NCBI RefSeq assembly: GCF_900452385.1
Contig: NZ_UGOA01000001.1
Location: 2,675,501 to 2,739,500, forward strand
Length of the DNA stretch: 64,000 bases
Direction: 5' to 3'
Origin: Legionella donaldsonii
GTDB taxonomy: Bacteria > Pseudomonadota > Gammaproteobacteria > Legionellales > Legionellaceae
Positions 28,913-38,907 of this stretch are shown in pieces. The position numbers and the translations under genes are program-made. The notes under the pieces were generated by a model. That model did no database searches, was not told the DNA's origin, and saw only the letters and a list, made by a program, of their open reading frames with translations. Numbering within the stretch: the stretch's first letter is position 1; each line of letters starts with the position of its first letter.

Positions 28913-29707
28913 ATGTTAAGCGCCCTGCTATTTATTTTTGTCGTTGTTATTGCTTATTTAGCTGGCTCAGTCTGTTCTGCAGTCATCGTCAGCCGTATTT
29001 TTTCTCTCCCTGATCCACGCGTTACAGGTTCACAAAATCCAGGGGCAACCAATGTATTACGCTTGGCAGGCAAAAAATATGCGCTCATTGTTTTGATAGC
29101 CGATATGCTAAAGGGCCTCCTGCCGGTCGTGTTAGCCAAAGCACTGGGAGCAGGGCCCGCTACCATCAGCTTTACCTGTTTTGCTGCAGTGATGGGACAT
29201 ATGTATCCCGTCTTTTTTAATTTTCAAGGCGGCAAAGGCGTTGCTACCGCGATTGGTGCTTTATTAGGATTCCATTTTATTCTGGGAGTCATGGTGATTG
29301 CGACCTGGCTTCTGGTTGCCAACTTTAGCCGTTATTCGTCTCTAGCCTCCATGGCTTCCATCGCGCTAGCTCCTGTTTATGCCATAGTCACCATGAGCGG
29401 TATGGAGACTTTGCCCCCCCTGCTCTTTATTGCCATGTTTATCCTTTATAAACATCGTGAGAATATTACTCGCTTAATCGATGGTGAAGAACCAAAAATT
29501 CGTTTTGAAAGCCATTCGCTCAATGAAGAAATCACCGCCGCCTTGAAAGAACAGGTTGAAGAAGAGAAAATAGAGCGGGCTGAAGAATTGGAGCACAAGA
29601 AGGAATTAAAGCACTTGCAGGCTCTGGACAGTGAGGCGTCTACTGCAGCGCCCAAAGAGAAGCCTAAAAGCCCCAGGAAGAAAGTAACCAAAAAGCCCAA
29701 GGCCTAA
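28913..29707 (+). CDS. plsY: Glycerol-3-phosphate acyltransferase PlsY with C-terminal extension
   Basis: 264 residues from the ATG at 28913, which has a strong AGGAGG site 5 bases upstream; a TTG at 28898 lacks one. It transfers acyl from acyl-phosphate to glycerol-3-phosphate. The core membrane domain has SQNPGATNVLR, FNFQGGKGVAT and HRENITRLIDGEEPK (to about residue 200). Unusually about 60 more residues follow, first Glu/Lys coiled-coil-like, then a Pro/Lys-rich tail (PKSPRKKVTKKPKA). The family usually stops near residue 200. Confidence 0.92.
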   Translation: MLSALLFIFVVVIAYLAGSVCSAVIVSRIFSLPDPRVTGSQNPGATNVLRLAGKKYALIVLIADMLKGLLPVVLAKALGAGPATISFTCFAAVMGHMYPVFFNFQGGKGVATAIGALLGFHFILGVMVIATWLLVANFSRYSSLASMASIALAPVYAIVTMSGMETLPPLLFIAMFILYKHRENITRLIDGEEPKIRFESHSLNEEITAALKEQVEEEKIERAEELEHKKELKHLQALDSEASTAAPKEKPKSPRKKVTKKPKA

Positions 29708-29742
29708 ACCTTCTTGCAAACAGGACTCCTGGCAAAGAGGTT

Positions 29743-30762
29743 TTACTGTTCAGCCAAAGGCCACCGCGCTTTGACGTCGATGGCCTGGCTACTATCCTTT
29801 TCCCCACGCGCCAAATGCAAATACCCGGCATACGCCACCATAGCACCATTGTCAGTACAATATTCGGTGCGGGGAAAATAAACCTCTCCCGGCAATCCTT
29901 GCATGAATGCTTTTAATGACGCTCTCAATGCCCGATTGGCACCCACGCCGCCAGCAACAACCAGGCGGCGATTTGCAGTCTGTTGCAAAGCTCGCTTACA
30001 TTTAATTAATAAGGTATCCACCACAGCCTGTTGAAAGGCTTTTGCTATCAAGATCCTGGCGTTATCATCTTTGGCACTGTTGTTCCAGGTCGTCAGTGCA
30101 TGTGTTTTAAGACCGCTAAAACTAAAATCAAGCCCGGGCCTATCCGTCATAGGGCGTGGAAAAGGGGGCAATGAATGGACCGTTTCAGGCACCGCCTGAT
30201 CAGCCAATCCTGCCAAAATAGCGCCTCCCGGGTAAGGAATGCCCATCAGTTTTGCCGTTTTGTCGAAGGCTTCACCAACGGCATCATCAACCGTATCCCC
30301 CAACAAATGATAATCCCCCAACCCCCGTGCCTCTATTAATTGGGTATGCCCACCTGAAACCAGCAACACTAAAAAAGGAAAATTAAGCTGCGGGGAATCC
30401 AGTTTTGCCGCCAATAAATGCGCCTCGAGATGATGAATTGCCAACGCAGGCTTTTTGAGGCCCAAGGCTAAACTCTTGGCAAAACACGCCCCTGTGAGCA
30501 ACGCGCCAATCAAACCAGGCCCTGCCGTATAGGCAATCGCATCAATAGCCGTTTTATCCAGATTCGCTTGCTGCAAAACCTCGTTTACCAAAGGGACTAA
30601 ATATTTGACATGATCACGTGAAGCCAATTCCGGTACGACACCACCATAACTCTGGTGAGTCGCAATTTGAGAATGAAGTGCATGCGCTACCAAGCCTTTT
30701 TCAGAATCGTAAATCGCCACGCCTGTTTCATCGCAGGATGACTCAATTCCCAGTACTCGCAT
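29743..30762 (-). CDS. tsaD: tRNA t6A modification protein TsaD
   Basis: About 339 residues from the ATG at 30762 ([13 protein letters not shown]); five upstream in-frame codons are unlikely to be used. ASKHA fold with the metal-binding HHLEAH and the phosphate motifs SCDETG and SGGHTQ. It works with TsaB/E/C to transfer threonylcarbamoyl to A37 of ANN-decoding tRNAs. It is divergent from rpsU, as in many gammaproteobacteria. Confidence 0.96.
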   Translation of the reverse strand: MRVLGIESSCDETGVAIYDSEKGLVAHALHSQIATHQSYGGVVPELASRDHVKYLVPLVNEVLQQANLDKTAIDAIAYTAGPGLIGALLTGACFAKSLALGLKKPALAIHHLEAHLLAAKLDSPQLNFPFLVLLVSGGHTQLIEARGLGDYHLLGDTVDDAVGEAFDKTAKLMGIPYPGGAILAGLADQAVPETVHSLPPFPRPMTDRPGLDFSFSGLKTHALTTWNNSAKDDNARILIAKAFQQAVVDTLLIKCKRALQQTANRRLVVAGGVGANRALRASLKAFMQGLPGEVYFPRTEYCTDNGAMVAYAGYLHLARGEKDSSQAIDVKARWPLAEQ

Positions 30763-30999
30763 CAACACCTCTATCAATTCAACGAATGCCCATCAATTAT
30801 ACGGAAAGAGGCAGCGAACGCCAAAAACAAATACAATAGCCCTCTAAACCCGGCGGGGTTTTAAAGAAGTCTCATTGCCTCTGCTATCGACAACTCGATT
30901 CAGGCCAGGAAATCCCGTATAAACCATCGGCAAAACAAGTTTTTAGAGCCATTATAAGCGAATTCACAAATAACTCTACAAATCTAAGTGACAATAAAC

Positions 31000-31028
31000 T
31001 TGACGATTGCATCAACTGGCACTAGAAT
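31000..31028 (+). promoter_or_regulatory. Sigma-70 promoter of the rpsU operon
   Basis: TTGACG (31000-31005), a 17-base spacer and TAGAAT (31023-31028) lie 41 bases upstream of the rpsU start. The match and spacing are good for a vegetative promoter. Confidence 0.7.
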
Positions 31029-31069
31029 TGCCAGCCTATTGTGTTCAATTAAATCAGAGGACTAAATTA

Positions 31070-31297
31070 ATGCCTACCGTTCGTGTGAAAGAAGGCGAAA
31101 ATCCTGAATACGCACTACGTCGTTTCAAGCGCTCTTGTGAAAAAGCTGGAATTCTTACTGAGTTACGTCGTCGCGAGTTTTATGAAAAACCTACTGCTGA
31201 GCGTAAACGCAAACAGGCTGCTGCAGTCAAACGTCATCTTAAGAAAATTTCTCGTGATACGTCTGCTCGTCGCAACGTTAAGCATAGACGCAAGTAA
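31070..31297 (+). CDS. rpsU: 30S ribosomal protein bS21
   Basis: 75 residues beginning [13 protein letters not shown]; the ATG at 31070 is preceded by AGAGG, so the longer upstream frame is not used. Very basic C-terminus (NVKHRRK). First gene of the macromolecular synthesis operon with dnaG and rpoD. Confidence 0.96.
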   Translation: MPTVRVKEGENPEYALRRFKRSCEKAGILTELRRREFYEKPTAERKRKQAAAVKRHLKKISRDTSARRNVKHRRK

Positions 31298-31299
31298 TT

Positions 31300-31743
31300 A
31301 TGACTATTAAAGACCGCCTTAGTAACGATCTGAAAGACGCTATGCGTGCCAGAGACAAAAAGACGCTGGATACCTTGCGTCTTGTTACTGCTGCAGTCAA
31401 GCAAGTTGAAGTTGATGAGCGAATTGTTGTTGATGAAGAGCGAATGCTTGTCATCCTCGATAAACTTGCCAAACAACGCAAAGAATCAATTGCTCAATTC
31501 CAAGCTGCGGGACGTGATGATTTAGTCGCGCAGGAACAATTTGAATTGGATCTTATCAGTCAGTATTTACCTGAACCTTTGTCTGAAGCTGATATTGAAG
31601 CGCTTATCGCCCAAGCTCTTGCTGATATAGGCGCTGAAAAAATGAGTGACATGGGTAAAGTAATGGCGCAGCTTAAACCGCAATTACAAGGGCGGGCTGA
31701 TATGAGCAAGGTTAGTGCGATGATAAAGGCCCGACTGAGTTAG
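31300..31743 (+). CDS. GatB/YqeY domain protein
   Basis: 147 residues, helical, with LKDAMRARDKKTLDTLR at the N-terminus and a C-terminal DMGKVMAQLKP segment typical of YqeY. The domain is related to the tRNA-binding tail of GatB. It begins two bases after the rpsU stop and sits between rpsU and dnaG, its usual place in many gammaproteobacteria. The molecular role is not established. Confidence 0.92.
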   Translation: MTIKDRLSNDLKDAMRARDKKTLDTLRLVTAAVKQVEVDERIVVDEERMLVILDKLAKQRKESIAQFQAAGRDDLVAQEQFELDLISQYLPEPLSEADIEALIAQALADIGAEKMSDMGKVMAQLKPQLQGRADMSKVSAMIKARLS

Positions 31744-31752
31744 CCTGCTATC

Positions 31753-33486
31753 ATGTCTGGCTTAATCCCGCGGCCATTCATTGACGAACTCCTCCATCGA
31801 ACAGATATCGTTGAGTTGATCGATGGTTATGTGCCGCTTAAAAAGAGTGGCCATAGTTTTGTAGCCTGTTGTCCCTTTCATAGCGAAAAAACCCCTTCCT
31901 TCAATGTTGTTGCGAAAAAACAGTTTTATCACTGCTTTGGTTGTGGTGCGAGCGGGAATGCCATTAGTTTTGTGATGAGCTATCTCAATCAAGGCTTCAC
32001 GAACGCTGTTGAAACCCTGGCTTCACGACTAGGGATGCAAGTACCCCGAGAAGGCGATTCCGAAAAAAATCAGCAATCGCTGAGCCTCTACCAGTTATTA
32101 AATCGCGTGAGTCAATTTTATCAGAAAACATTGAAAAATCAGGGGCAAATTGCGATTGACTACCTGCGCCAACGCGGCCTTAGCGGCGAAATAGCCAAAT
32201 TATACCAATTAGGCTATGCACCACCGGGATGGCAAACATTAGAAACGCAATTTAAAAGCAATAAAGCCGAACTGATTACGACGGGCATGCTTATTCAAAA
32301 AGACGATGGCAAAACTTATGATCGCTATCGCCATCGAATTATGTTTCCCATTCATGATCGACATGGCCGGATTATTGGTTTTGGTGGACGAGCCATTGAT
32401 GCCAGCCAAAAACCTAAATACTTGAATTCACCCGAAACAACCCTTTTTCAAAAAAGCCGCGAGCTCTATGGCTTACATCAAATACTGCAACAACAGGTTA
32501 CCATTGATGCCATCCTGGTTGTTGAAGGCTATATGGATGTAATCGCCCTGGCCCAATACGGCATAACCAATGCTGTTGCTGCCTTGGGAACCGCAACGAG
32601 TACTTACCATATTCAACTCCTGAGCAAGCATACCAAACAGCTGATTTTTTGTTTTGACGGTGATACAGCAGGTCGACAAGCCGCCTGGCGAGCCTTGGAA
32701 AGTTGCTTGCCGCACTTAAATAATGGACTTGATGCCAGTTTTATTTTTTTACCCGAAGGCCAGGACCCCGATAGCTTGGTTCGAGCCGAAGGCCAAAATG
32801 CCTTTAGGGAACGCCTGGAAAAAGCGACACCTTTAAACCGTTTTTTCCTTGATACCATCGCGGCTGCGATTGATACCAAGAGTGCTGCAGGTAAAAGCCA
32901 GCTCATCAACGCCGCCAAACCTTATCTGCTCAAAATGCAAGAAGGTCCCTATAAGCAATTATTGGTGGATGAAATAGCACGCATGACGCGTATCGAAAAT
33001 CATCGTATTAGCCAACTTACTCAGGATCAGGGCAGTGAAAAAATAAACGATATCAAGACGATTACCCGCTCGCCTCTGCGGCTGGCCATTGCACTTCTTA
33101 TCCAGCACCCGGAGGTTTTCGCCGCATGCCAATCCGAAATAAGCTTTGAATGGGTTGACAGCAAAGAACAGGAAATTCTGCAAAAGTTACTCCAGCATAT
33201 TGCTCAATATCCTGAAAGCAATACAGCGTCCCTTATCGAATTGTGGCGTGATACCGCTTTCTTTGAGCCACTTAGTAAGTTAGCTGCGTGGGAACATCAA
33301 GTCCCTGAACAGGCTTTAACGAAAGAATTTATTGATATTATTCTTTTCTTACAAAAGCAGAATTTAGAAAATAAAATTAACCAATACATTGCAAAATCCA
33401 GAAATCAGGGCTTAACTATTTCAGAGAGGCTGGCATTGCAAGAAATGTTGCAACGACGGCATCAAACAGCCCATGACAAAAATTAA
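31753..33486 (+). CDS. dnaG: DNA primase
   Basis: 577 residues. The N-terminal zinc-binding domain (CCPFHSEKTPSF and CFGCGASGNA, CHC2 type) is followed by the TOPRIM polymerase core with VVEGYMDVIAL and FDGDTAGRQAA, then the C-terminal DnaB-interacting helical domain. It synthesises RNA primers for replication. Middle gene of the rpsU-dnaG-rpoD operon. Confidence 0.97.
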   Translation: MSGLIPRPFIDELLHRTDIVELIDGYVPLKKSGHSFVACCPFHSEKTPSFNVVAKKQFYHCFGCGASGNAISFVMSYLNQGFTNAVETLASRLGMQVPREGDSEKNQQSLSLYQLLNRVSQFYQKTLKNQGQIAIDYLRQRGLSGEIAKLYQLGYAPPGWQTLETQFKSNKAELITTGMLIQKDDGKTYDRYRHRIMFPIHDRHGRIIGFGGRAIDASQKPKYLNSPETTLFQKSRELYGLHQILQQQVTIDAILVVEGYMDVIALAQYGITNAVAALGTATSTYHIQLLSKHTKQLIFCFDGDTAGRQAAWRALESCLPHLNNGLDASFIFLPEGQDPDSLVRAEGQNAFRERLEKATPLNRFFLDTIAAAIDTKSAAGKSQLINAAKPYLLKMQEGPYKQLLVDEIARMTRIENHRISQLTQDQGSEKINDIKTITRSPLRLAIALLIQHPEVFAACQSEISFEWVDSKEQEILQKLLQHIAQYPESNTASLIELWRDTAFFEPLSKLAAWEHQVPEQALTKEFIDIILFLQKQNLENKINQYIAKSRNQGLTISERLALQEMLQRRHQTAHDKN

Positions 33487-33564
33487 CGCAGAATATACTG
33501 GCATGTTTGTCCTCTGGGGTTTATAATCAAAACCTTTTTGTAATCACTCACCCGATAAGTGCCT

Positions 33565-35433
33565 ATGACCATGAATGACCAAGAACAACAGCGCTCGCAA
33601 ATCACTAAAGTCATCAGCTTAGGTAGAGAGCAGAATTACCTAACTTATGCCCAGATCAACGATCTGCTACCCAATATCGTTGATACGGAACATTTTGATG
33701 TCATTATCTCTATGTTGGAAGGCATGAATATCAAAGTATTCGAACTCCCTCCCAGTGATGACGAGTTGGCGCTGCTGGGTAACACTGAAGAAATACCCGA
33801 GGATGTCGAAGAAGCTGCGGCTGTTCTTGCTTCTGTGGATAAAGAGACAGGACGTACTACTGATCCCGTGCGAATGTATATGCGTGAAATGGGTACTGTC
33901 GAGCTCTTGACCCGCGAAGGTGAAATACGCATTGCCAAACGCATTGAGGAAGGCATCTATCAAGTCTTGAAATCATTGGCGCATTATCCAGAAACGATAC
34001 AACTTATCCTTGAAGATTATGAGCGGGTTCTGGTTGAAGAAATACGTCTTAGTGAAGTCATTAGTGGCTTTGCCGATGACGATGAAGAAGCACCGCCAGC
34101 GAATATTGGTTCCATGCTCGACGAATCTCAACAGGAAGACATAATCGTTAGTGATGTCGATGTAGAGGATGAAGAAGGTGAAGGCGGCCTGGCAGAAGCT
34201 GACGATGGCCCCAATCCTGAGCAAGCCAAGATTTATTTCGATGAATTACGTGAGAATTTTGATAAAGCGATGGTGGCGATGCAAGCCAATGGCCGTACCG
34301 CTAAAAAAACCATCGAACTGCTGGATGTGATGTCGGAATCGTTCTTGAAGTTAAAATTAACGTCAAGGCAAGTTGATCGCTTAACTCGTCACTTCCGACA
34401 ATTACGTAATCATATTCGTGAGTTTGAGCGCAGCATCATGCGGCTTTGTATTGAAAAAGCGCGCATTCCCCGCAAGCTCTTTATTGACACGTTCCCTGGC
34501 CAGGAAACGGATATGAGCTGGCTTGAGACGCTGATTAGTAAGCAAGCGAAAAAGCTGGATATAGGGCGCATTGAAGAATATAGCGAAGAAATCAAACGCC
34601 TCCAATCAAGACTGGTTGCCTTTGAAGAAGAATATGGTTTAACCATTGCTGAAATTAAAGATATTAACCGTAAGATGTCTATTGGCGAAGCAAAAGCCCG
34701 CCGTGCCAAGAAAGAAATGGTCGAAGCCAACTTGCGTTTAGTGATTTCAATTGCCAAGAAGTACACTAACCGCGGCTTACAATTCCTTGATTTGATTCAG
34801 GAAGGCAACATTGGCTTAATGAAGGCCGTTGATAAATTCGAATACCGCCGTGGCTATAAGTTCTCAACCTATGCTACCTGGTGGATTCGTCAGGCCATTA
34901 CCCGTTCAATTGCAGACCAGGCACGTACGATTCGTATTCCTGTGCATATGATTGAGACGATTAACAAGCTCAATCGAATTTCACGCCAGATTTTGCAAGA
35001 AACCGGGCGCGAGGCAACACCGGAAGAGCTGGCAGAGAAAATGGATCTTAGCGAAGATAAAATACATAAAGTATTAAAAATCGCGAAAGAACCGATTTCA
35101 ATGGAAACCCCAGTCGGTGACGATGACGATTCGCACTTGGGTGATTTTATTGAAGATAATAATATTGAATCACCGATTGATTGCGCCACCGCCGAAGGGT
35201 TACGTGAAGCCACGCTGGAAATTCTGGAAACCCTGACCCCACGCGAAGCGAAAGTATTGCGTATGCGTTTTGGTATCGAGATGAATACGGATCATACGCT
35301 GGAAGAAGTGGGTAAACAATTTGACGTGACCCGCGAGCGGATCCGCCAGATTGAAGCAAAAGCCTTACGTAAATTGCGCCATCCTTCCCGCTCAGAGAAG
35401 CTCCGTAGCTTCCTCGAGGGTGATGACACCTAA
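33565..35433 (+). CDS. rpoD: RNA polymerase sigma factor RpoD (sigma-70)
   Basis: About 622 residues; ATGs at 33565 and 33571 are both possible starts. Region 1.1 at the N-terminus, [16 protein letters not shown] (1.2), an acidic non-conserved insert around residues 165-220, region 2 ([33 protein letters not shown]), region 3 and region 4 ([20 protein letters not shown]). The housekeeping sigma factor. Followed by a hairpin and the CAU tRNA. Confidence 0.97.
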   Translation: MTMNDQEQQRSQITKVISLGREQNYLTYAQINDLLPNIVDTEHFDVIISMLEGMNIKVFELPPSDDELALLGNTEEIPEDVEEAAAVLASVDKETGRTTDPVRMYMREMGTVELLTREGEIRIAKRIEEGIYQVLKSLAHYPETIQLILEDYERVLVEEIRLSEVISGFADDDEEAPPANIGSMLDESQQEDIIVSDVDVEDEEGEGGLAEADDGPNPEQAKIYFDELRENFDKAMVAMQANGRTAKKTIELLDVMSESFLKLKLTSRQVDRLTRHFRQLRNHIREFERSIMRLCIEKARIPRKLFIDTFPGQETDMSWLETLISKQAKKLDIGRIEEYSEEIKRLQSRLVAFEEEYGLTIAEIKDINRKMSIGEAKARRAKKEMVEANLRLVISIAKKYTNRGLQFLDLIQEGNIGLMKAVDKFEYRRGYKFSTYATWWIRQAITRSIADQARTIRIPVHMIETINKLNRISRQILQETGREATPEELAEKMDLSEDKIHKVLKIAKEPISMETPVGDDDDSHLGDFIEDNNIESPIDCATAEGLREATLEILETLTPREAKVLRMRFGIEMNTDHTLEEVGKQFDVTRERIRQIEAKALRKLRHPSRSEKLRSFLEGDDT

Positions 35434-35439
35434 TGGTAT

Positions 35440-35481
35440 CCTGATTGTTGGGGAATACGCCTGTTTTCCTCAACAATCAGG
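35440..35481 (+). terminator. Hairpin after rpoD
   Basis: CCTGATTGTTG ... CAACAATCAGG forms a stem of at least 11 bp 6 bases after the rpoD stop, with further pairing near the loop. It is followed by CTAAAAAATT rather than a T-run, so it may be an mRNA end-stabilising or processing structure rather than a classical terminator. Confidence 0.55.
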
Positions 35482-35541
35482 CTAAAAAATTAAAAATCTT
35501 GTGGAATTAAAGCGTTATTACCATTACAATGGCAACTCTTC

Positions 35542-35618
<77 letters not shown>

Positions 35619-35769
35619 ATTTAAGTCAGTAAAGTCAAAAAGTTACACTTGAAACCCTAAATCCCCAAAATCCCCTTCGGGATTTCTTCGGAATCCGCGT
35701 GCAAAATCTAAAACGAAATTGCCTATTAGAGAACTTTTAACCCTTTCAAACTGTTAATAATGAGAGCAA

Positions 35770-35831
35770 GTAGCCTGGGTGAAACGAAGTGAAACCCGGG
35801 TTGCGGTCCTGCAGACCTTCACCCAGGCTAC
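35770..35831. repeat. 62-bp palindromic repeat, copy 1
   Basis: Begins GTAGCCTGGGTGAA and ends with its exact inverted copy TTCACCCAGGCTAC. The interior is also fold-prone (GAAACCCGGG). Identical 62-base copies occur at 51593-51654 and 51965-52026. Each copy near a LuxR-type gene lies just beyond its stop codon. It looks like a REP/mobile palindrome. Confidence 0.9.
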
Positions 35832-35836
35832 GTTTA

Positions 35837-36235
35837 CTACGGTTCTATCGATAAATTCTCAGCGTTGATTACCCCAAACCGCAAGCCAACAATAATGGCA
35901 CTGGTTATGTTTCGACAATTTAATTTTTGAAAGATGGATTGTCGATGCTGAGTCACTCTTCGTATGGATACCTTTAGAAAAGCCGCAATTTCCTTCAGTT
36001 CCTTACCTTGTGCAGAGAGATAGAGACATTGCTTTTCCTGCTCACTTAAACGTAGGTCGAAATAAATTGGTTGTCGCATCCAAGTGCTGGCAAGCAGCGC
36101 TTGAATTTCAGCTAATTGTTGAGAGGTTGGATTACTATTGCCTAAATAGTCCAGATAGTTCTTTGCAAACACTTTAAAAAAGGGACTATCAATTAAATTC
36201 ATTTTTCTTAAGATTTCTTGCTTTGTTTTCACCAT
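35837..36235 (-). CDS. LuxR-type HTH regulator, copy A
   Basis: 132 residues. The C-terminal half is a LuxR-type helix-turn-helix (LSEQEKQCLYLSAQGKELKEIA ... VTQHRQSIFQKLNCRN). The short N-terminal part (about 60 residues) matches no receiver or autoinducer domain that I recognise. A near-identical copy lies at 52041-52439; the two differ at about 7-8 residues. Its leader contains a perfect 12-bp inverted repeat (36271-36299). It may be autoregulated. Confidence 0.85.
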   Translation of the reverse strand: MVKTKQEILRKMNLIDSPFFKVFAKNYLDYLGNSNPTSQQLAEIQALLASTWMRQPIYFDLRLSEQEKQCLYLSAQGKELKEIAAFLKVSIRRVTQHRQSIFQKLNCRNITSAIIVGLRFGVINAENLSIEP

Positions 36236-36953
36236 TATTCTTCCTTTATTTTTTAAAGGCGTGACTTAGTACAGGAATTATTGAAAAAATAATTCCTGTA
36301 TCTCTAGTCGCTGAAAGAATTAAGATTTCTGGTTAAAAGCGAATTAAAAGCACGCTGTAAACCATGCTCCAAAGAGTTTCAATATACAACTGCGTTTCTA
36401 TTCCTATCATTACTCTGAATAGCATTCTCTTGCTTTCTTAATATGCACAGAAAGATAACAAGCTTTGTGAGCTTTCCTCCTAATTTAGGGTACAAAAGGG
36501 ATGCGTGGGAATCCCATACTCGTATTGAATTATAAACGTCCCTTTTCCCAAAGTTAGTTTGGGACAGGAGGGACAATTGATACTCTTATCAGTTGAAGTC
36601 GATAAATTTTGCTTGTTGTTTGCAACCGACATAGAATTCCCTCAGTGAATGAATCCATCGGTTGCTTTGATAGAAAAATCCTTATCCGTAAAAGATTGTT
36701 AAGTGTGTTATTAGCAAACAAACGAAAGTTTGTATATTGCGCTCTTGGGTGCGATTTGAGGAAGCTTGATGTGCGAGGATGAATAAATGGAATACACACT
36801 CCGGTTCCGTAACGAGACTATCAAAGTACCTGGGGTCATTTACATAATAGATTCGATTATCACAGTAATCAGACTTAACGGGCTTATTTGACGAACTCCC
36901 TACCCTAGCATGTACAATTTGGTGTTAATTATCGATATTTTTTGTGAATTTTT
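36236..36953. other. 718-base mostly non-coding region upstream of LuxR copy A
   Basis: 36236-36370 is shared almost base for base with the region upstream of LuxR copy B. It includes the inverted repeat ACAGGAATTATT/AATAATTCCTGT (36271-36299, 5-base loop). Beyond 36370 the two copies diverge abruptly. The rest holds only short minus-strand frames without coding character and looks like degraded DNA. Confidence 0.6.
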
Positions 36954-37424
36954 ATGATCAAAATTGACCTTCTAAAAAACAATCCGCAAGCCATACCAGC
37001 ACTTTCGAATATTTGGTATGAGGTTTTAGGTAAAATTTGGATGCCAGAGATTGGAATAGAAGAAATTGAATCTTTGTCTTACAAAGAACTGAACCAAGAT
37101 ATGCCTCTTACATACATTGCATTATATGGAGAATTCAGAATACCTGTTGGTTCATGCACGTTGGAATTAAACGGTGGAATTCGTCCTGGTTTAGGACCTT
37201 GGATTGGTGATTTGGTAGTTGATCAAAAATATCAAAGACAGGGAATAGGAAAAATGTTGCTTGATGTCGCAATCGAAAAAGCAAAAGAGCTAGGCTTTGA
37301 AAAAATTTATTTATTTACTTTTGATCCTGCGATAACGGAATACTATCGGCGGTTTGGATGGAAGAAAATCGGCATGGATGAATTTAAATCACAGCCTGTA
37401 ATAGTGATGGAAGTACGCTTATGA
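36954..37424 (+). CDS. GNAT-family N-acetyltransferase
   Basis: 156 residues. Acetyl-CoA-binding motif A is clear: IGDLVVDQKYQRQGIGKMLL (the Q/R-x2-G-x-G/A signature as QRQGIG), followed by motif B around YYRRFGWKKIG. The substrate is unknown. It is AT-rich and lies in the accessory region; a 13-base sequence TAATCAGACTTAA occurs on both sides of it. Confidence 0.85.
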   Translation: MIKIDLLKNNPQAIPALSNIWYEVLGKIWMPEIGIEEIESLSYKELNQDMPLTYIALYGEFRIPVGSCTLELNGGIRPGLGPWIGDLVVDQKYQRQGIGKMLLDVAIEKAKELGFEKIYLFTFDPAITEYYRRFGWKKIGMDEFKSQPVIVMEVRL

Positions 37425-37598
37425 ATCACGTAAGAATAAGACTTAGCTACTTGCGTATGTCGGTTGGCCACTCCATTACTCCCTACCCTTCTTTTATATC
37501 TGTTATTTTTTAAATGCAATATTTTCTCCTACAATAGATATCTTTTAGCTAATAACTGATTTTACGATTAATCAGACTTAATTGGGTTAATAGCTCCC

Positions 37599-37901
37599 TT
37601 AACCCGCTCTCTTCAATGCATCAACAACAGCAACAGGATTTTGAGAAATTACTGTTAAATAAGCCCGTGCAGGCGCTTCCGGCAAACGCTCCCCTCTTTC
37701 CCATTTTTCCAGAGTACGAACACTGAAGCCAAACTCTTCTGAAAATTGCTGGCGGCTCATATGTAGTTTTTTTCTAATTTCGGCAACATCTACCTGAGCC
37801 GGCACACTAACTTTATGAGCTTTATGGCCCTTTGTTTGACCCTTTGCGTACTCTAGAGCTTCCATTGCGCCCTGAATTAAACTTTTTCCTACATCACTCA
37901 T
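37599..37901 (-). CDS. XRE-family antitoxin
   Basis: About 100 residues from the ATG at 37901, chosen because GGAGGAA lies 8 bases upstream; upstream in-frame ATG exists at 37916. The HTH (AEIRKKLHMSRQQFSEEFGF ... RTLEKWERGERLP) is typical of HigA/NadS-type antitoxins. Its start overlaps the toxin stop by 8 bases (ATGAGTGA), so the pair is translationally coupled. Toxin-first order is as in higBA. Confidence 0.88.
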   Translation of the reverse strand: MSDVGKSLIQGAMEALEYAKGQTKGHKAHKVSVPAQVDVAEIRKKLHMSRQQFSEEFGFSVRTLEKWERGERLPEAPARAYLTVISQNPVAVVDALKRAG

Positions 37902-38259
37902 GAGAAGTTCCTCCATAAGTATCCACAATATGTGAAATAATTGTTTTCACTAAATTTCGCTCTTGTTGCGAGAGGTTTGCTTTCTGGTTTTTCCCATACA
38001 CTGTAAAGAGAAAAATTGGCATCTGTTGATTATGATAATAGTAAATTATCCTCACACCGCCACTTTTCCCAGTATGAGCATCAGAAGCCCAACGCACTTT
38101 TCTCGCGCCTCCCGTTCCTACAATTAAATCCCCTTTTAAAGGATTCGCTGCAATAAAATCGATAAAAGACTTCCGACTGGCTTCATCCATGCAGGTCATT
38201 GCCTGTTTTAAAAATTCCGGCGTCTCTACAACTACCTGTAATGTGTTTGTCGTTTTCAT
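37894..38259 (-). CDS. RelE/HigB-like toxin
   Basis: 121 residues with the RelE/ParE-superfamily pattern: GDLIVGTGGARKVRW, SGGVRIIYYYH and FLFTVYGKNQKANL, where the basic residues of mRNA-cleaving family members sit. It probably cleaves mRNA on ribosomes. It is upstream of the antitoxin gene. The promoter places transcription start at or near its ATG (see regulatory entry). Confidence 0.87.
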   Translation of the reverse strand: MKTTNTLQVVVETPEFLKQAMTCMDEASRKSFIDFIAANPLKGDLIVGTGGARKVRWASDAHTGKSGGVRIIYYYHNQQMPIFLFTVYGKNQKANLSQQERNLVKTIISHIVDTYGGTSHE

Positions 38260-38264
38260 AATTT

Positions 38265-38304
38265 ATATTAGCCCCAATGGGGTTTTTTGTCAACCCCAGT
38301 GGGG
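38265..38304 (-). promoter_or_regulatory. Toxin-antitoxin promoter with two palindromic operators
   Basis: On the minus strand TTGACA (38293-38288), a 17-base spacer and TAATAT (38270-38265) form a near-consensus promoter. Two 11-bp palindromes, CCCCAATGGGG (38272-38282, in the spacer) and CCCCAGTGGGG (38294-38304, upstream of -35), are centred 22 bases apart, i.e. two helical turns. They are fit for autorepression by the toxin-antitoxin complex. Confidence 0.85.
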
Positions 38305-38362
38305 CTATATCACAATGTATTTTGAAACATACAAAGCCATCCATTTATGCTCATACGCTTTC

Positions 38363-38800
38363 TTAAAGGAAATCAATTATATTGTGTACAGTTTCTTCCC
38401 GTCCTTGCTTGAAACAAAATTCTTTGTCAGCCTCGTCTTTCTCAAAATATGAGCCAAGGTTAGAATGAACAAAAAAATTATTCTCAAATGTAATTTCAGC
38501 AATTAACCAGGGTTTAAAGCCTTCGCTCTCACACATTACTCCCTCTCTTTCGCAGAGTAATAAAATTACTGAATTGTTCTTAATTCTTACAAATTCAACT
38601 ATTATTAATTTTGGAGAATCGTCATTATAAGCAAAAATAGCCCTCTTTTTTAAATTCTTAAAATAAGCTTCAAGAGGATTTATTCCTATGCTGTCTGGGC
38701 ATCGAGGAAAATAATAGGTGGCGCCCCACATATATTGCACACACCTTTTTGTAAATGACTTCTCTACCGTATTAGAATCACTTAAATCAATAACTGCCAT
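38363..38800 (-). CDS. Hypothetical protein
   Basis: 145 residues, no signal peptide or membrane helix. Several cysteines are scattered (CVQYMW, RCPDS, LLLCEREGVMCE), without a clear zinc-finger spacing. I do not recognise the family. It lies in the accessory region on the same strand as its neighbours, with AT-rich composition. Confidence 0.6.
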   Translation of the reverse strand: MAVIDLSDSNTVEKSFTKRCVQYMWGATYYFPRCPDSIGINPLEAYFKNLKKRAIFAYNDDSPKLIIVEFVRIKNNSVILLLCEREGVMCESEGFKPWLIAEITFENNFFVHSNLGSYFEKDEADKEFCFKQGREETVHNIIDFL

Positions 38801-38907
38801 AGCATTTCCTCTAATTAAAGTTAGGCATATGGCAATTTTGAAAAAAAATAATCGATTAGTCTCGGAATGAAAACTACAAGATTTTATTCCTAGAGATAAA
38901 TGACCAA

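Noticed and set aside
36379..36799. Two minus-strand frames of 65 and 81 codons
   Set aside because: No ribosome sites, no domain character, in a region of decayed and repeated DNA.
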